NCBI GenBank assembly: GCA_900088475.1
Contig: FLMG01003521.1
Span: forward strand, 62,001-126,000
DNA length: 64,000 nt
From: Hyphochytrium catenoides
Taxonomy: Eukaryota; Sar; Hyphochytriomycetes; Hyphochytriales; Hyphochytriaceae
Direction of reading: 5' to 3'
Position numbers and translations under genes: made by a program. Below are positions 9,025 through 17,401 of the stretch, piece by piece. The notes beneath the pieces are model-generated. The model worked only from the letters and a program-made list of their open reading frames with translations. It did no database searches and had not been told where the DNA came from. Each line of letters begins with the position of its first letter. The first letter of the stretch is position 1.

Positions 9025-9945
9025 ATGTCATTACTCACAACAGCGATTCAGGAGGGAGACCTGGCATTGGTCAAGCTGGTATACAAAAGACCAGATGAGA
9101 AGCTCTTGCTTCTGGCCGTTCGCTATGGGCAGGATACTATAATGGACTTCTTGCTAAGTGCTGGGACCAGGTGCTCTTTCAAGGTGGTGGATGAGGCAGC
9201 CGCGTTTGGTCATGTGGATCTTGTAAGGTCTTTGTACATGAGGGGAGCACATTGTTCTTCACATGGCTTGGTTCGAGCTGCTGCTAACGGCCATTTGGAC
9301 ATGATAGAGCTATTGCATAGTATGGGTGAAGTGTTCTCATATCGCGCGGTCAATTGGGCTGCAGATCATGGCCACAACAAGGTTCTAAAGTTTTTGTTTG
9401 AGAACCAATACGCCCAAATGCATCGCAAGAGAATCTCACAGAAAGCTCATAGGCTGCTCCACCCACTTGTCCTAAAGACTGTACACCAGAAGTTCTTGTT
9501 CTGTCAGAAGATCTACCGGGTCAGACAGTTTGTTGCCAGGACATTAGTGTTCACGCCAGAGAGAACTCTACGCCGCAACCTCCGTCGTCTCTCCATCGAA
9601 CAGACACTGAGAGAACGAAAATCACGTGAGGCCTCAGAGCGCCTTGCGATGTCAGAAGAAGAACGTGCTCAGCGTTGTTTGGCCAACCAAGCACTGGCAA
9701 CTCGCTTCTCTCAGATGCATGGACACTTTCCTGATTGTTTAGTTTGTAAGGACAATGGAGCGAGTGCTCTCCTAGCGTGCAAGGGTTGTGTTGATAGACA
9801 GGGCGTCCCCCATGCTTTCTATCATAATCATTGCTTGGACACATGGGCCAAGCGAGCAGGTAACCGTCGCTGTGGGATCTGCCGCAGCGATAGTGGGTAT
9901 GTGCGACTCTCAGTCCTCGGTGAGTCCGATTTGAAGAAGTTATGA
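9025..9945 (+). CDS. Ankyrin-repeat protein with C-terminal variant RING
   Basis: 306 residues from the first ATG; the longer frame starts at TTG. Residues ~1-140 are degenerate ankyrin repeats (AAAFGHVDLVRSLYMRGAH, then AAANGHLDMIELLHSMG). A basic helical middle follows. The C-terminus has a RING-CH/PHD-like pattern: CLVCKD, CKGC, HAFYHNHCLDTWA, CGIC. This layout fits a membrane-free E3 ubiquitin ligase in which ankyrins choose the target. The target is unknown. Confidence 0.75.
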   Translation: MSLLTTAIQEGDLALVKLVYKRPDEKLLLLAVRYGQDTIMDFLLSAGTRCSFKVVDEAAAFGHVDLVRSLYMRGAHCSSHGLVRAAANGHLDMIELLHSMGEVFSYRAVNWAADHGHNKVLKFLFENQYAQMHRKRISQKAHRLLHPLVLKTVHQKFLFCQKIYRVRQFVARTLVFTPERTLRRNLRRLSIEQTLRERKSREASERLAMSEEERAQRCLANQALATRFSQMHGHFPDCLVCKDNGASALLACKGCVDRQGVPHAFYHNHCLDTWAKRAGNRRCGICRSDSGYVRLSVLGESDLKKL

Positions 9946-9985
9946 CTAATATAGGTTGTTGTTCAATCTTTGTTACGAGGACAGC

Positions 9986-10651
9986 ATGTCATCACAATCC
10001 AAAATGATTCTACTAGTGTCAGGCTGGAAGGGAAGTGGTAAGGATGTCCTGGCCCATCATTTGGTATCAAGGCATGGCTTCAAGCGACTAGCCTTTGCTG
10101 ATGCATTGAAGGACCAGGTAGCAGAGCGCTATGGCCTTGACAGGTTTTCCTTTGATAGTCCTATCCAGAAAGAACTTCCTTTGGGCATGTATCCTGTTAA
10201 GAAGATTCTAGATACTGAGGAGATGCGCCCTCACTATAGGTCTGTCAAATCAGGAAGGCAGTGTCATACCATCCGCTCCTTACTTATACTTGAAGCTAGC
10301 CTAGCACGATCTATTGATGAGAACATATGGGTGAATACGGTTGTTCGTAAAATCAAGAAAGAACGGCCAGGGATGGTGGTCATTCCTGACTGGCGCTATC
10401 GTAACGAGATGGATACCCTTGAGGCCACATGTCCAGAGTACGAAGTGAAGACCATTCGCGTCAGGCGCTTTGATTCTACTACTGCTCTTGATGACTCGGA
10501 ACGTTCTCTTGACAAGTATCCGTTCGACTTTGTTCTCGATAACTCTAGTAGCCTAGAAAGCTTTCAGCGCAAGGTGGATGACCTTCTTCAAGAGCTTATT
10601 AGTACTTCTGCGAAGTCCCGACGCATAACTAAGGTCTCTAACACCTACTAA
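9986..10651 (+). CDS. Deoxynucleoside monophosphate kinase-like P-loop protein
   Basis: 221 residues from the first ATG. A Walker A loop GWKGSGKD (13-20) is followed by FADALKDQVAERYG, a typical dNMP kinase/dephospho-CoA-kinase-like sequence. VVIPDWRYRNEMD is the family's D-x-R-x-x-N motif, and the C-terminus carries a xLDN ending strand. The protein resembles phage T4 gp1-type kinases that turn dNMPs into dNDPs, and would feed viral DNA synthesis. It follows the ankyrin-RING gene closely on the same strand. Confidence 0.8.
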   Translation: MSSQSKMILLVSGWKGSGKDVLAHHLVSRHGFKRLAFADALKDQVAERYGLDRFSFDSPIQKELPLGMYPVKKILDTEEMRPHYRSVKSGRQCHTIRSLLILEASLARSIDENIWVNTVVRKIKKERPGMVVIPDWRYRNEMDTLEATCPEYEVKTIRVRRFDSTTALDDSERSLDKYPFDFVLDNSSSLESFQRKVDDLLQELISTSAKSRRITKVSNTY

Positions 10652-10782
10652 TGGACAGTATTATCTTACGTAGTATACCAGTCGGTTGGAATCAACATCG
10701 TCAATGACAGTGATAGTTCAGTGGCTGCTTTACTCAATCTCTATAAAAATTAACAATAAAAAACAAAATGACTATCTTAGAT

Positions 10783-10791
10783 TATAAGAGA
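10783..10791 (+). promoter_or_regulatory. TATAAGAGA element of the glycosyltransferase gene
   Basis: TATAAGAGA ends 2 bp before the ATG at 10794, which implies a very short leader. It is shared with the genes at 1867 and 23047. Confidence 0.45.
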
Positions 10792-10793
10792 AC

Positions 10794-11675
10794 ATGCCAG
10801 CCCAAGGAGTTTACTGGGGAGTCGCTATATGCCTAGTACTGATCTGTGTTGTGGTGTTGTCTTCAACAAGGCCTGAACAACATCAACATGACAAGGTTAC
10901 ACATAGAACTATCAACCTCGTGTGTCCGAGTAAGTTGATCCATCAAATATGGATTGGTGCTGAGGATTACTTTCCAGAGAAGTACCACTCGGCGATGCAG
11001 ACGTGGCCAGCCAAGAACCCAGGTTACACAATGATGTATTGGACTAGAGCAGAATGTGAAGAGCTATTGAAAAGTGCAGATCCCGAAGCGTATATAGCCT
11101 ATTCAACGTTGCAAAAGAACATTCACAAGGCGGACTTCATACGCTTCTTCATCCTCTACTACTATGGTGGTCTCTACACGGATCTGGACTCAATCTGCGT
11201 AAGGCCTATAGACCCCTTATACCAACGTCTCCAGACCCATGAGTGCGTGCTCTATAGTTCTCCCTTGTTGGTGGACATTGACTTGATGATAGCCCGACCT
11301 CGAGCTCACCTGATTGGAAGAATAGTTAATGAACTAAGACAGATCAGACAGCCTTTGAAGTCCGGGACAAACTCCTTCTATATTGGGGAGATAGTGTTAC
11401 CTATGCTCAACAAACCTCATGATAGTGCAGTACTGGTGTTAAAGGAGACCGAGGTGTTTAACTGTAGTCACTGTACTAAGGATAGATGTAACGGCACTGC
11501 ATATATTTCTCGGACGGATGATATGTCTTATGCGTCAACCTCTGAGCGACTTCAACGAAGGTTTGCTTGCTTTATGTTGCGCAATTTGGGTGGCGGTGTG
11601 GTCAAAGTTTTTAAACGACTGTACGGGATCAAGTATGATTACTACTATACTCCGACCCAGAAGATGATGATCTGA
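10794..11675 (+). CDS. GT32-type glycosyltransferase with N-terminal membrane anchor
   Basis: 293 residues. Residues 7-24 form a signal-anchor helix. IHQIWIG (49-55), then ADFIRFFILYYYGGLYTDLDSI with the metal-binding DxD at 130-132, are the hallmarks of OCH1/capsular-type family 32 transferases. These move a sugar from a nucleotide sugar in the Golgi/ER lumen. It could glycosylate viral capsid or fibre proteins, or host glycans. It is convergent with the small membrane protein at 11725. Confidence 0.85.
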   Translation: MPAQGVYWGVAICLVLICVVVLSSTRPEQHQHDKVTHRTINLVCPSKLIHQIWIGAEDYFPEKYHSAMQTWPAKNPGYTMMYWTRAECEELLKSADPEAYIAYSTLQKNIHKADFIRFFILYYYGGLYTDLDSICVRPIDPLYQRLQTHECVLYSSPLLVDIDLMIARPRAHLIGRIVNELRQIRQPLKSGTNSFYIGEIVLPMLNKPHDSAVLVLKETEVFNCSHCTKDRCNGTAYISRTDDMSYASTSERLQRRFACFMLRNLGGGVVKVFKRLYGIKYDYYYTPTQKMMI

Positions 11676-11724
11676 TCAAACTTAGGACTTTTGAGTTTAT
11701 GACTCATGTTACATTTTGAATACA

Positions 11725-12102
11725 CTACAGATGCTGCTGTTGCACTTCTTTGCGAAGAGACTGCGCTAGGCTTCTCATATCCAGAGTCAATAGCTTAACA
11801 AGGGACCTTGCCTTGCTGCACGAGCTTAGCAGGATAGATAGGCGTATTGGCTCATAGCCATCAAGACTCTCGTTGGAATCTCTGAACATGTCCTGAACTC
11901 TATCCTTAAAGATTTCTCTCTTTTCTTCTTGAATGTAGTCTTGGGTGAAAGTATCCAGATCTACATTCGCTACATCTTCTGTAGCGAGGTACATGATGAT
12001 GGCAGCCGCTGCCGTGACTCCAGCTGCCCATTTTTGATTGAAAGCCAAAAGAAGAATAACAAGGACAACCAAAGCGGCCGCGAGTAACTCTGTGGGAGCC
12101 AT
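11725..12102 (-). CDS. Small membrane protein
   Basis: 125 residues. The N-terminus holds one or two hydrophobic segments (about 5-20 and 27-41). The rest is soluble and charged with a heptad-like end. No family is recognised. It could be a virion inner-membrane protein. Confidence 0.65.
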   Translation of the reverse strand: MAPTELLAAALVVLVILLLAFNQKWAAGVTAAAAIIMYLATEDVANVDLDTFTQDYIQEEKREIFKDRVQDMFRDSNESLDGYEPIRLSILLSSCSKARSLVKLLTLDMRSLAQSLRKEVQQQHL

Positions 12103-12218
12103 AAAGTTGCTGCAACCTCGGGAAGGTGGACGAAGCTGTGAGAAGTCGTAGAAGCATGCGAGTTTCGCACTTGCTATATACGTTCTTATCTTTTTTTTTG
12201 CTTCAACCCTTGCCTTTC

Positions 12219-12815
12219 TTACTTTCTTAATCGCTTCATTTTGATTATATAGGTCTTGGAGTCCGTCCTTGGAATGGTTACTTCTCGTTTTCCAAAGTGC
12301 TTGACAAGTATATTATTAACAGTAGGCTTATCACCCTTCAGGATATTGTGTTGAATGGTCATTGAACCATCTCCGATGGTTGACCAGAACAAGCTATGGT
12401 CCGTGAAGAACAAGAAGGTACACTTGTCTTGGACATCGTTCGTGTTTATGCCTGTGTGATGGCTCACAAGTTCCACCGCATCCTCCCAGGCATGGTCAAT
12501 CCAGTTCGCGACTGTCCCCCATCCTATATGTATAAACTCTATTTTGTGCTTTCGAAGTTCTGCTTTTGCTTTCCTGAACTTTGCTAAGAAATCCTTCTTG
12601 TCGAACTTCTCCTTTAGGTTTTCAGGCTTCATGACTTGCTTATAATAGTCAAATGCTGAATCACAATCAGGTACTATATGATACCACCTGAAGACGTTGT
12701 TCTTGTCTGGTCTAGATACATACTCATCACCATCATTACCTTCCATGACTTCCCAGGGATGATCATTCGCCGGATAAGGTGGGCTATTTCTCGTGAGATA
12801 CTTTTTCGCCGTCAT
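12219..12815 (-). CDS. Unknown protein, possible distant paralogue of the gene at 29115
   Basis: 198 residues from the first ATG (the longer frame uses GTG). The C-terminal part reads FLFFTDHSLFW...GDGSMTIQ then HNILKGDKP, which parallels YIFVTDDYVTQ..GDRWGLHI then GNILKDDMP in the protein at 29115-29678. No known domain is recognised. TATAATAG-like sequence lies about 35 bp upstream. Confidence 0.65.
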   Translation of the reverse strand: MTAKKYLTRNSPPYPANDHPWEVMEGNDGDEYVSRPDKNNVFRWYHIVPDCDSAFDYYKQVMKPENLKEKFDKKDFLAKFRKAKAELRKHKIEFIHIGWGTVANWIDHAWEDAVELVSHHTGINTNDVQDKCTFLFFTDHSLFWSTIGDGSMTIQHNILKGDKPTVNNILVKHFGKREVTIPRTDSKTYIIKMKRLRK

Positions 12816-12911
12816 TACTTGTTGGTATCTGGAGGCTGACACTATTATACTCTACCAATAAAGTAATCTGTTACCGTCAAAAAAAAGTTGAAGGTGATGG
12901 CTTTAAGGCGC

Positions 12912-13433
12912 TTACCTAGCAAACAGAGAACCGAAGAGCTCCCGATTGTTCTTGATGACTGCCTTCTTGGTCATTTTTCTCTTTTTCTTTGGGGGCGCTG
13001 CTGGCGGGGCGACAGGGCTGGCACCTGGACAGTCTGCGGCGTAGTGTCCACCGGCCTTGCACTTGTAGCAACTATCAGAGACTGTTGTGAGCTCCAGATT
13101 GAGAGCGCGAACCTGATAGTCCAAGAGGACCTCAGCACTATATGAGCCACCACGTACATTGTTTATGCCATACCGGTGCATATAAATTTTGGTGTACTTG
13201 TCTTCATCAAAGGGAGTCATGTTGGTCTGAACTTCCACAACACTCACTGGCTTATACTTCTTTGTCCATTGACTCCCCAGACTATAAAAGTGATTCTGGA
13301 TACGGTCAGCTGGATCATCAGACTTACCAACATAATATTTCCCCTTCTCACAAGCAAGCACATAAATATTAGTCATCACTGTTTCCACTGTTTCCACTGT
13401 TTCCACTGTTTCCTCACGAGAGCGCTTGACCAT
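12912..13433 (-). CDS. GIY-YIG nuclease domain with C-terminal zinc knuckle
   Basis: 173 residues from the first ATG. The N-terminus has a TVE repeat encoded by 9-bp tandem repeats. Residues 22-50 (NIYVLACEKGKYYVGKS, then Arg44) are a GIY-YIG core. A CCHC knuckle (CYKCKAGGHYAADC) and a basic end (PPKKKRKMTKK, NLS-like) follow. GIY-YIG enzymes cut one DNA strand via Tyr and Arg. It could be a selfish endonuclease or a repair enzyme. No flanking repeats of a mobile element are seen. Confidence 0.75.
   Translation of the reverse strand: MVKRSREETVETVETVETVMTNIYVLACEKGKYYVGKSDDPADRIQNHFYSLGSQWTKKYKPVSVVEVQTNMTPFDEDKYTKIYMHRYGINNVRGGSYSAEVLLDYQVRALNLELTTVSDSCYKCKAGGHYAADCPGASPVAPPAAPPKKKRKMTKKAVIKNNRELFGSLFAR
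13373..13417 (-). repeat. 9-bp tandem repeat in the GIY-YIG gene
   Basis: About four copies of TTTCCACTG encode TVE triplets near the N-terminus on the minus strand. Translation could also begin at the ATG just after the repeat (MTNIYVL). Confidence 0.7.
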
Positions 13434-13522
13434 TATAACAATATATAACAATTTGCACGTGCTTACAGCACTTTGGAGCACGTGGGTCACATAAAGGTTA
13501 TAGTGGATAGACTGCTCTTCCT

Positions 13523-13855
13523 TTAATTTGAAGGTTTTAGGGCAGCTGACAAGTCTTTGACCAGTACATCAAGCTCGTCCTGGCTGAGTGGTGGACCTAG
13601 GGCATCTGTTGTCTCAATAATGAAGGTGGGGTCATTCATATCCACTCCAAAGCGGATCATATCTGGATTACGATACATCAGGTCGAACCTTAGCCATGCT
13701 CGCTGTTCTGCTAGATCACCTAATTCCGGCAACGTGTGATAGATGTAGAAGTAACCATTTGTCTTGTGAGGTCTCACATGTCCCAACTTGCAAAAGGCCA
13801 AGTTTCGAATAGGGCCTATAAACTCTGATGGTGGTTCTTCTACCTTGTAGATCAT
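13523..13855 (-). CDS. Small unknown protein
   Basis: 110 residues, ATG start. A compact protein with a mixed alpha/beta look and no recognised motif. The first unit of the AT-rich repeat array begins at its start codon, so the array is its upstream region. Confidence 0.6.
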   Translation of the reverse strand: MIYKVEEPPSEFIGPIRNLAFCKLGHVRPHKTNGYFYIYHTLPELGDLAEQRAWLRFDLMYRNPDMIRFGVDMNDPTFIIETTDALGPPLSQDELDVLVKDLSAALKPSN

Positions 13856-14136
13856 TGTTCGTTGTTGTAAAATTCAGTAGTTTGTACAAACTTCATAACA
13901 ATATTTATTTATTGTTCGTTGTTGTAAATTGGGAGTAGTATGTACAAATTTCAAAATTAATATTTGTTCATTGTTCGTTGTTGTAAAATGGGAGTAGTAT
14001 GTTCAACTTTCAAAATAATATTTGTTTAATGTTCGTTGTTGTAAAATGGGAGTAGTACAGACGATGCAGAACAATAATACTATAAAAAATTACTCCGTAC
14101 TAGTTGTTCGTTGTTGTAAAATTGGGAGTAGTACGG
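13854..14136. repeat. Five-copy AT-rich tandem repeat array
   Basis: Core TTGTTCGTTGTTGTAAA begins near 13855, 13912, 13971, 14029 and 14104, spaced 57, 59, about 59 and about 74 bp. In copies 2-5 the core is followed by a GGGAGTAGTA block; copy 1 has a variant. AT-rich spacers lie between. The array sits between divergent genes at 13855 and 14243. It could be a promoter cluster, replication origin or recombination site. Confidence 0.8.
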
Positions 14137-14242
14137 ACAACATAAATGTATGTTTCCAAAGGGGATCATCTGCACAATTGTTCCGTTAGGAGTGTTATGA
14201 ACTCCAATTAGTATAGGGTTCTCTTGATCTCTCAGCAAGCCA

Positions 14243-14701
14243 ATGAGTCTAGGAACCTGTAACCGGTGCGCTCTGTTACCCGCAGAGCTTTTCTGGATCT
14301 GTGACAGGGAGCTTTGTTATCCCGACGGTTCTCGCCAGATCATAAGCAAGCTATATAAAATTTGTATTCAGGGAATCTGTGCTTCTCTAAACGATTACTA
14401 CACTGAGAGCTATGTTGACTATGAAGCCGTGATAAGCCATGGAAGTCAAGGTACAGGACTTCCAGACTTGGGCATGTTTGATACTCTGTTGGGCAGATTT
14501 GTTATATACGGGTATGTGATCCTTCGAGTCAGAGACAACAATATTGATCGTAAGAGAAGACACAAGATGCTCACCAATATTATGCGGTACAGGTTATCTG
14601 ATCCCTTCTACAATCACAGACGCCGTATTGTCGCCAAACAGCAAGCGCACTTCCTAAACTTGCCTCGTTGCCTTCAGGACCTGATAAGTGAATATTTGTA
14701 G
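14243..14701 (+). CDS. Unknown protein
   Basis: 152 residues, ATG start. A Cys-containing N-terminus (CNRCALLPAELFWIC) and a C-terminal LPRCLQDLISEYL stretch resemble the short LP-x-x-(L/I)-x-x-x-I helices of F-box-like motifs. That is too weak to name. It lies downstream of the tandem repeat array. Confidence 0.6.
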   Translation: MSLGTCNRCALLPAELFWICDRELCYPDGSRQIISKLYKICIQGICASLNDYYTESYVDYEAVISHGSQGTGLPDLGMFDTLLGRFVIYGYVILRVRDNNIDRKRRHKMLTNIMRYRLSDPFYNHRRRIVAKQQAHFLNLPRCLQDLISEYL

Positions 14702-14712
14702 AAAAAGTAGGA

Positions 14713-14728
14713 GAAAAAATATTTTTTC
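14713..14728. terminator. 16-bp AT palindrome in convergent gap
   Basis: GAAAAAATATTTTTTC is a perfect palindrome just after the stop at 14701, between convergent genes. It may serve as a 3' signal for both. Confidence 0.4.
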
Positions 14729-14763
14729 AACTGAGAGGAGCTTGGTGATAAAACTGTTTGTGC

Positions 14764-14946
14764 TTAGATTTTTCTTGTTTGGAACCGTTGTCTCGTGGCC
14801 TGGAAGCCGTCGACAACAAACTTTTGAACTGAGGTGAATCCGTTCTTCAGTACCCGAAATCCATAGCGGTCAAGCTGACGGCAGTGGTCTAGAAAGAGCA
14901 AATAGATGGCAATAGAGATGATTACACCAAGCACGAACTGGTCCAT
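14764..14946 (-). CDS. Small single-pass membrane protein
   Basis: 60 residues. Residues ~4-20 form a hydrophobic helix (FVLGVIISIAIYLLFL), followed by a basic soluble tail. It is typical of small viral membrane proteins. There is no homology that I recognise. Confidence 0.55.
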   Translation of the reverse strand: MDQFVLGVIISIAIYLLFLDHCRQLDRYGFRVLKNGFTSVQKFVVDGFQATRQRFQTRKI

Positions 14947-15049
14947 TGTTTTTTAGTTATAGGGCTTGGTCTGTCGAGAGACACTTGTTTGATGTGTTAT
15001 ATAATGATCAAAATAAAAAAATATTCTATATTTTCTCCTCCTTAAGAAA

Positions 15050-15880
15050 TCAATCCAAAATGGTAATATCTAGGTCGACGACTTCAATGCCCCGTAGATC
15101 ATCTATGGTAAGTAATGGTTCTGTTGGTGGATCTAAGTTGAGATCTAGAAGAACGTTATGCTCGAGACAGAATACTTCACCTAGCTTGTCACAATTAGGA
15201 AACCCACACGGGTTGGAATGAGTATTGCAGCGTCCTGTAGTGCTAACTTGTTCGCAGTCCACCCAGGTACAGATGAGTCCTTCAGCATGCTTGGGACACA
15301 GTGGAAACTTATCAACCTTCTCTGGACAACCTTGGAAGACACAAGTGGCCTCTTGATGAGTGTTGGCTAGGTCTCCTGCGGGTGGAACCGGTATTAGGTC
15401 AGCGCGGTGTGCACGGCAGAAGCGGTCTGGTCGGTCATTGGAAATCTTGGCGGAGCAGCCGATAGCATCACAGAAGTGATAGTAGATGCCAGAATGATGT
15501 TTCTCGCACTTATCTCCGTAGGCCCTCTGCAGGGTACAGCCGCCTACGGTGCAGACAATCCAGGCAGGTAGCTGATGCTGCCGACACGCTCCCTTCTTAA
15601 CAGCTTGCTTGGAACAGGAAGGATAACTGCAAATTAGACGACCACCATGTCGATGGCAAAGTCCTTGTTTCTTCGGCAAGTTTGGACAGTCGTTGACGCT
15701 ACATAGTTTTCTTTCGCCATGCACATTACAAGTTTTGCCTGTACCGTTGACGAGGCGTTCACAACCCTTCACTATGCAGAGCCTCTTGGTCCTATGATGA
15801 CGGCACAGCCTCGTACTCTTAACTGGAGCCCGAGTACAGTTAGATATGCGGCAAGTGAGACGTGAAGCTACTGCGACCAT
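15050..15880 (-). CDS. Cys/His repeat protein with about nine zinc-finger-like units
   Basis: 276 residues from the first ATG (the longer frame uses GTG). About nine units follow the pattern C-x4-C-x(8-13)-C-x2-H, for example CSVNDCPNLPKKQGLCHRH and CTWVDCEQVSTTGRCNTH. This resembles the zinc units seen in some plant WRKY-associated and protist proteins. The ends are acidic. Likely roles are nucleic acid or protein binding. Such regular repeats in a virus suggest capture from a host and later expansion. Confidence 0.75.
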   Translation of the reverse strand: MVAVASRLTCRISNCTRAPVKSTRLCRHHRTKRLCIVKGCERLVNGTGKTCNVHGERKLCSVNDCPNLPKKQGLCHRHGGRLICSYPSCSKQAVKKGACRQHQLPAWIVCTVGGCTLQRAYGDKCEKHHSGIYYHFCDAIGCSAKISNDRPDRFCRAHRADLIPVPPAGDLANTHQEATCVFQGCPEKVDKFPLCPKHAEGLICTWVDCEQVSTTGRCNTHSNPCGFPNCDKLGEVFCLEHNVLLDLNLDPPTEPLLTIDDLRGIEVVDLDITILD

Positions 15881-16192
15881 TTGTGCTGTGTATTGTGTTA
15901 GAGTATCCACAGGTCAGGCCTTGATGGGAACTTGGAAAGTGGGACCACTGCTGGACTTTACAGAAGAGGAGGCCTTATAATGATATAGCAGAACAACATA
16001 TCAATTAACATAATTTCCCTCGATCTGTAATGATGGGGGCACGCCCTTTGGATCTGTAAACATGGAGGATCTAACACAATCATCCTGAGAAAAAAATATT
16101 TGTCTCACAAGGGATGTGGCCAACACAAAATGACTTTTTTGTTGGCTAACAAGTTCGTCGCCGTCCGCAGTTTACGGTATTTCTTGTTTATT
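15881..16192. other. 312 bp gap with a hairpin and no convincing gene
   Basis: Between two minus-strand genes. It holds a TTATAATGATATAG stretch near 15976 and a duplicated GGATCTGTAA or CGATCTGTAA motif near 16023 and 16051. A stem-loop is listed separately. A plus-strand frame running into the nicotinamidase gene is an antisense shadow. Confidence 0.5.
16119..16146 (-). terminator. Hairpin downstream of the nicotinamidase gene
   Basis: GCCAACA (16119-16125) pairs with TGTTGGC (16140-16146). It lies 46 bp beyond the stop of the minus-strand gene, with an A-run in the transcribed loop. Confidence 0.45.
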
Positions 16193-17245
16193 TCAAAGCC
16201 TATGATTAGACGTTATAGTACCTACTCCTTGTGCAACCATCTTATCAACGAATCCGGTCTGCCCATCAAGGCCGATAGCATCGTTCATCGCATCTGTAAT
16301 GAGGTACAGCTTAGCACGTGTGTTAGGGTCCTTGCCATTCCAGACCCCAACAATGTCTTCTGTTGAGGTCCTAACACAGTAGTTTCTCGCCTGGCCACAG
16401 ATGAAGACCTGCTTTGCAGATAAGATGTCCTCTATCATGTTTATGTTTAGCTCTGTATTGTTCAGGTTGCCGTCCGGTAACCCATTACTAAACTCTTTAA
16501 ACTGTACTTCAGCTCTGAGGGCCGAATACATCTCAGTATACTGATTCTGTCCCTTAAGAAGGTAGCTGATGGGAATCTTCTTTGCCTTGGTCCAAGCCTC
16601 AATGGCCATTTGTACGGGAGGTACAATATTCTGGCCATACGTGCCAGTGATGCAATGCTCTGGCCAGATGGTCAAAGGTGTTTTATTGGTAAGTTGTTGA
16701 ACGTAGTACTCTGCATACTGCTGCATGCCGGGGTTTACAGTGCGGTAGGTAATGCCAGTGGGCTTTAGGTCTGGCCCGTTCCAGATATGCCCCTGGATAG
16801 CACTGCCATCCCACTTCATGACTGTGAATATTGCAGGTGTCGGTTCCCAAAAGGCCGCATGGAAGATCTGGAAAGGCTGGTGAGAGTCGAGAGTCACATA
16901 TATTCTAGAAATCTTGTCTTGATTTTGCTCAATGAAGGCCTTAATGTTCTCTGCGGAGATGTCTGAGCCTTCGACTGCCAATGAACCAGGCCTTCCCGTT
17001 CCCGAGTTGGTGTGGAAATCAACTTGGGGATCAATGATAACCAGAGCCGTCTCATCTGTACCATAGTCAAAGTTGAATGATTGATCATCTTTGGTCACGA
17101 TCCTATGCTGTAGACCGCCGACGATCCCTCCAACAATTCCTGCTGCAATGATACCTAGGACCATGACTTTCGTTGGTTCCGCTTCGAGATATATTACTAC
17201 TAGATATATAATTTTTCTCTGGTCAAACAGAGAAAAATGCCTCAT
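16193..17245 (-). CDS. Nicotinamidase (isochorismatase family) with N-terminal membrane segment
   Basis: 350 residues. The isochorismatase-type triad is complete: Asp72 (IIDPQVDF), Lys231 (LLKGQN) and Cys290 (GQARNYCV). The metal site is Asp120-His122-His129. WPEHCITGTYG (194-204) is specific to nicotinamidases. The enzyme turns nicotinamide into nicotinate for NAD salvage. A Gly/Ile-rich hydrophobic helix at 28-44 precedes the enzyme, and a second ATG (17164) starts right at that helix. An anchored nicotinamidase is unusual; it could deplete or recycle host NAD at a membrane. Confidence 0.9.
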   Translation of the reverse strand: MRHFSLFDQRKIIYLVVIYLEAEPTKVMVLGIIAAGIVGGIVGGLQHRIVTKDDQSFNFDYGTDETALVIIDPQVDFHTNSGTGRPGSLAVEGSDISAENIKAFIEQNQDKISRIYVTLDSHQPFQIFHAAFWEPTPAIFTVMKWDGSAIQGHIWNGPDLKPTGITYRTVNPGMQQYAEYYVQQLTNKTPLTIWPEHCITGTYGQNIVPPVQMAIEAWTKAKKIPISYLLKGQNQYTEMYSALRAEVQFKEFSNGLPDGNLNNTELNINMIEDILSAKQVFICGQARNYCVRTSTEDIVGVWNGKDPNTRAKLYLITDAMNDAIGLDGQTGFVDKMVAQGVGTITSNHRL

Positions 17246-17268
17246 AGCTAGTCACCTACAACTAGCTA
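17245..17268. repeat. Perfect 8-bp inverted repeat at the nicotinamidase start
   Basis: TAGCTAGT (17245-17252) and ACTAGCTA (17261-17268) flank an 8-base loop and overlap the start codon region. It could be an operator or a leader hairpin. Confidence 0.45.
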
Positions 17269-17401
17269 CAAGGGTTTTTTATTTGGTTTTGGTGCTCCGA
17301 AGAGCTTTTTTTCTTTTTCTTTGGTTTTTAGTATTTGTTAGACATCAACATAGGTGAAACGACACATGACTTGCTCGATGAAGTTACTTGCCATCAACAA
17401 G

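Noticed and set aside
12912-13433. Mobile element carrying the GIY-YIG gene
   Set aside because: No flanking direct or inverted repeats or intron-like breaks are seen around it.
13854-14136. CRISPR array
   Set aside because: Units are AT-rich tandem repeats without unique spacers of even length, and no cas genes are present.
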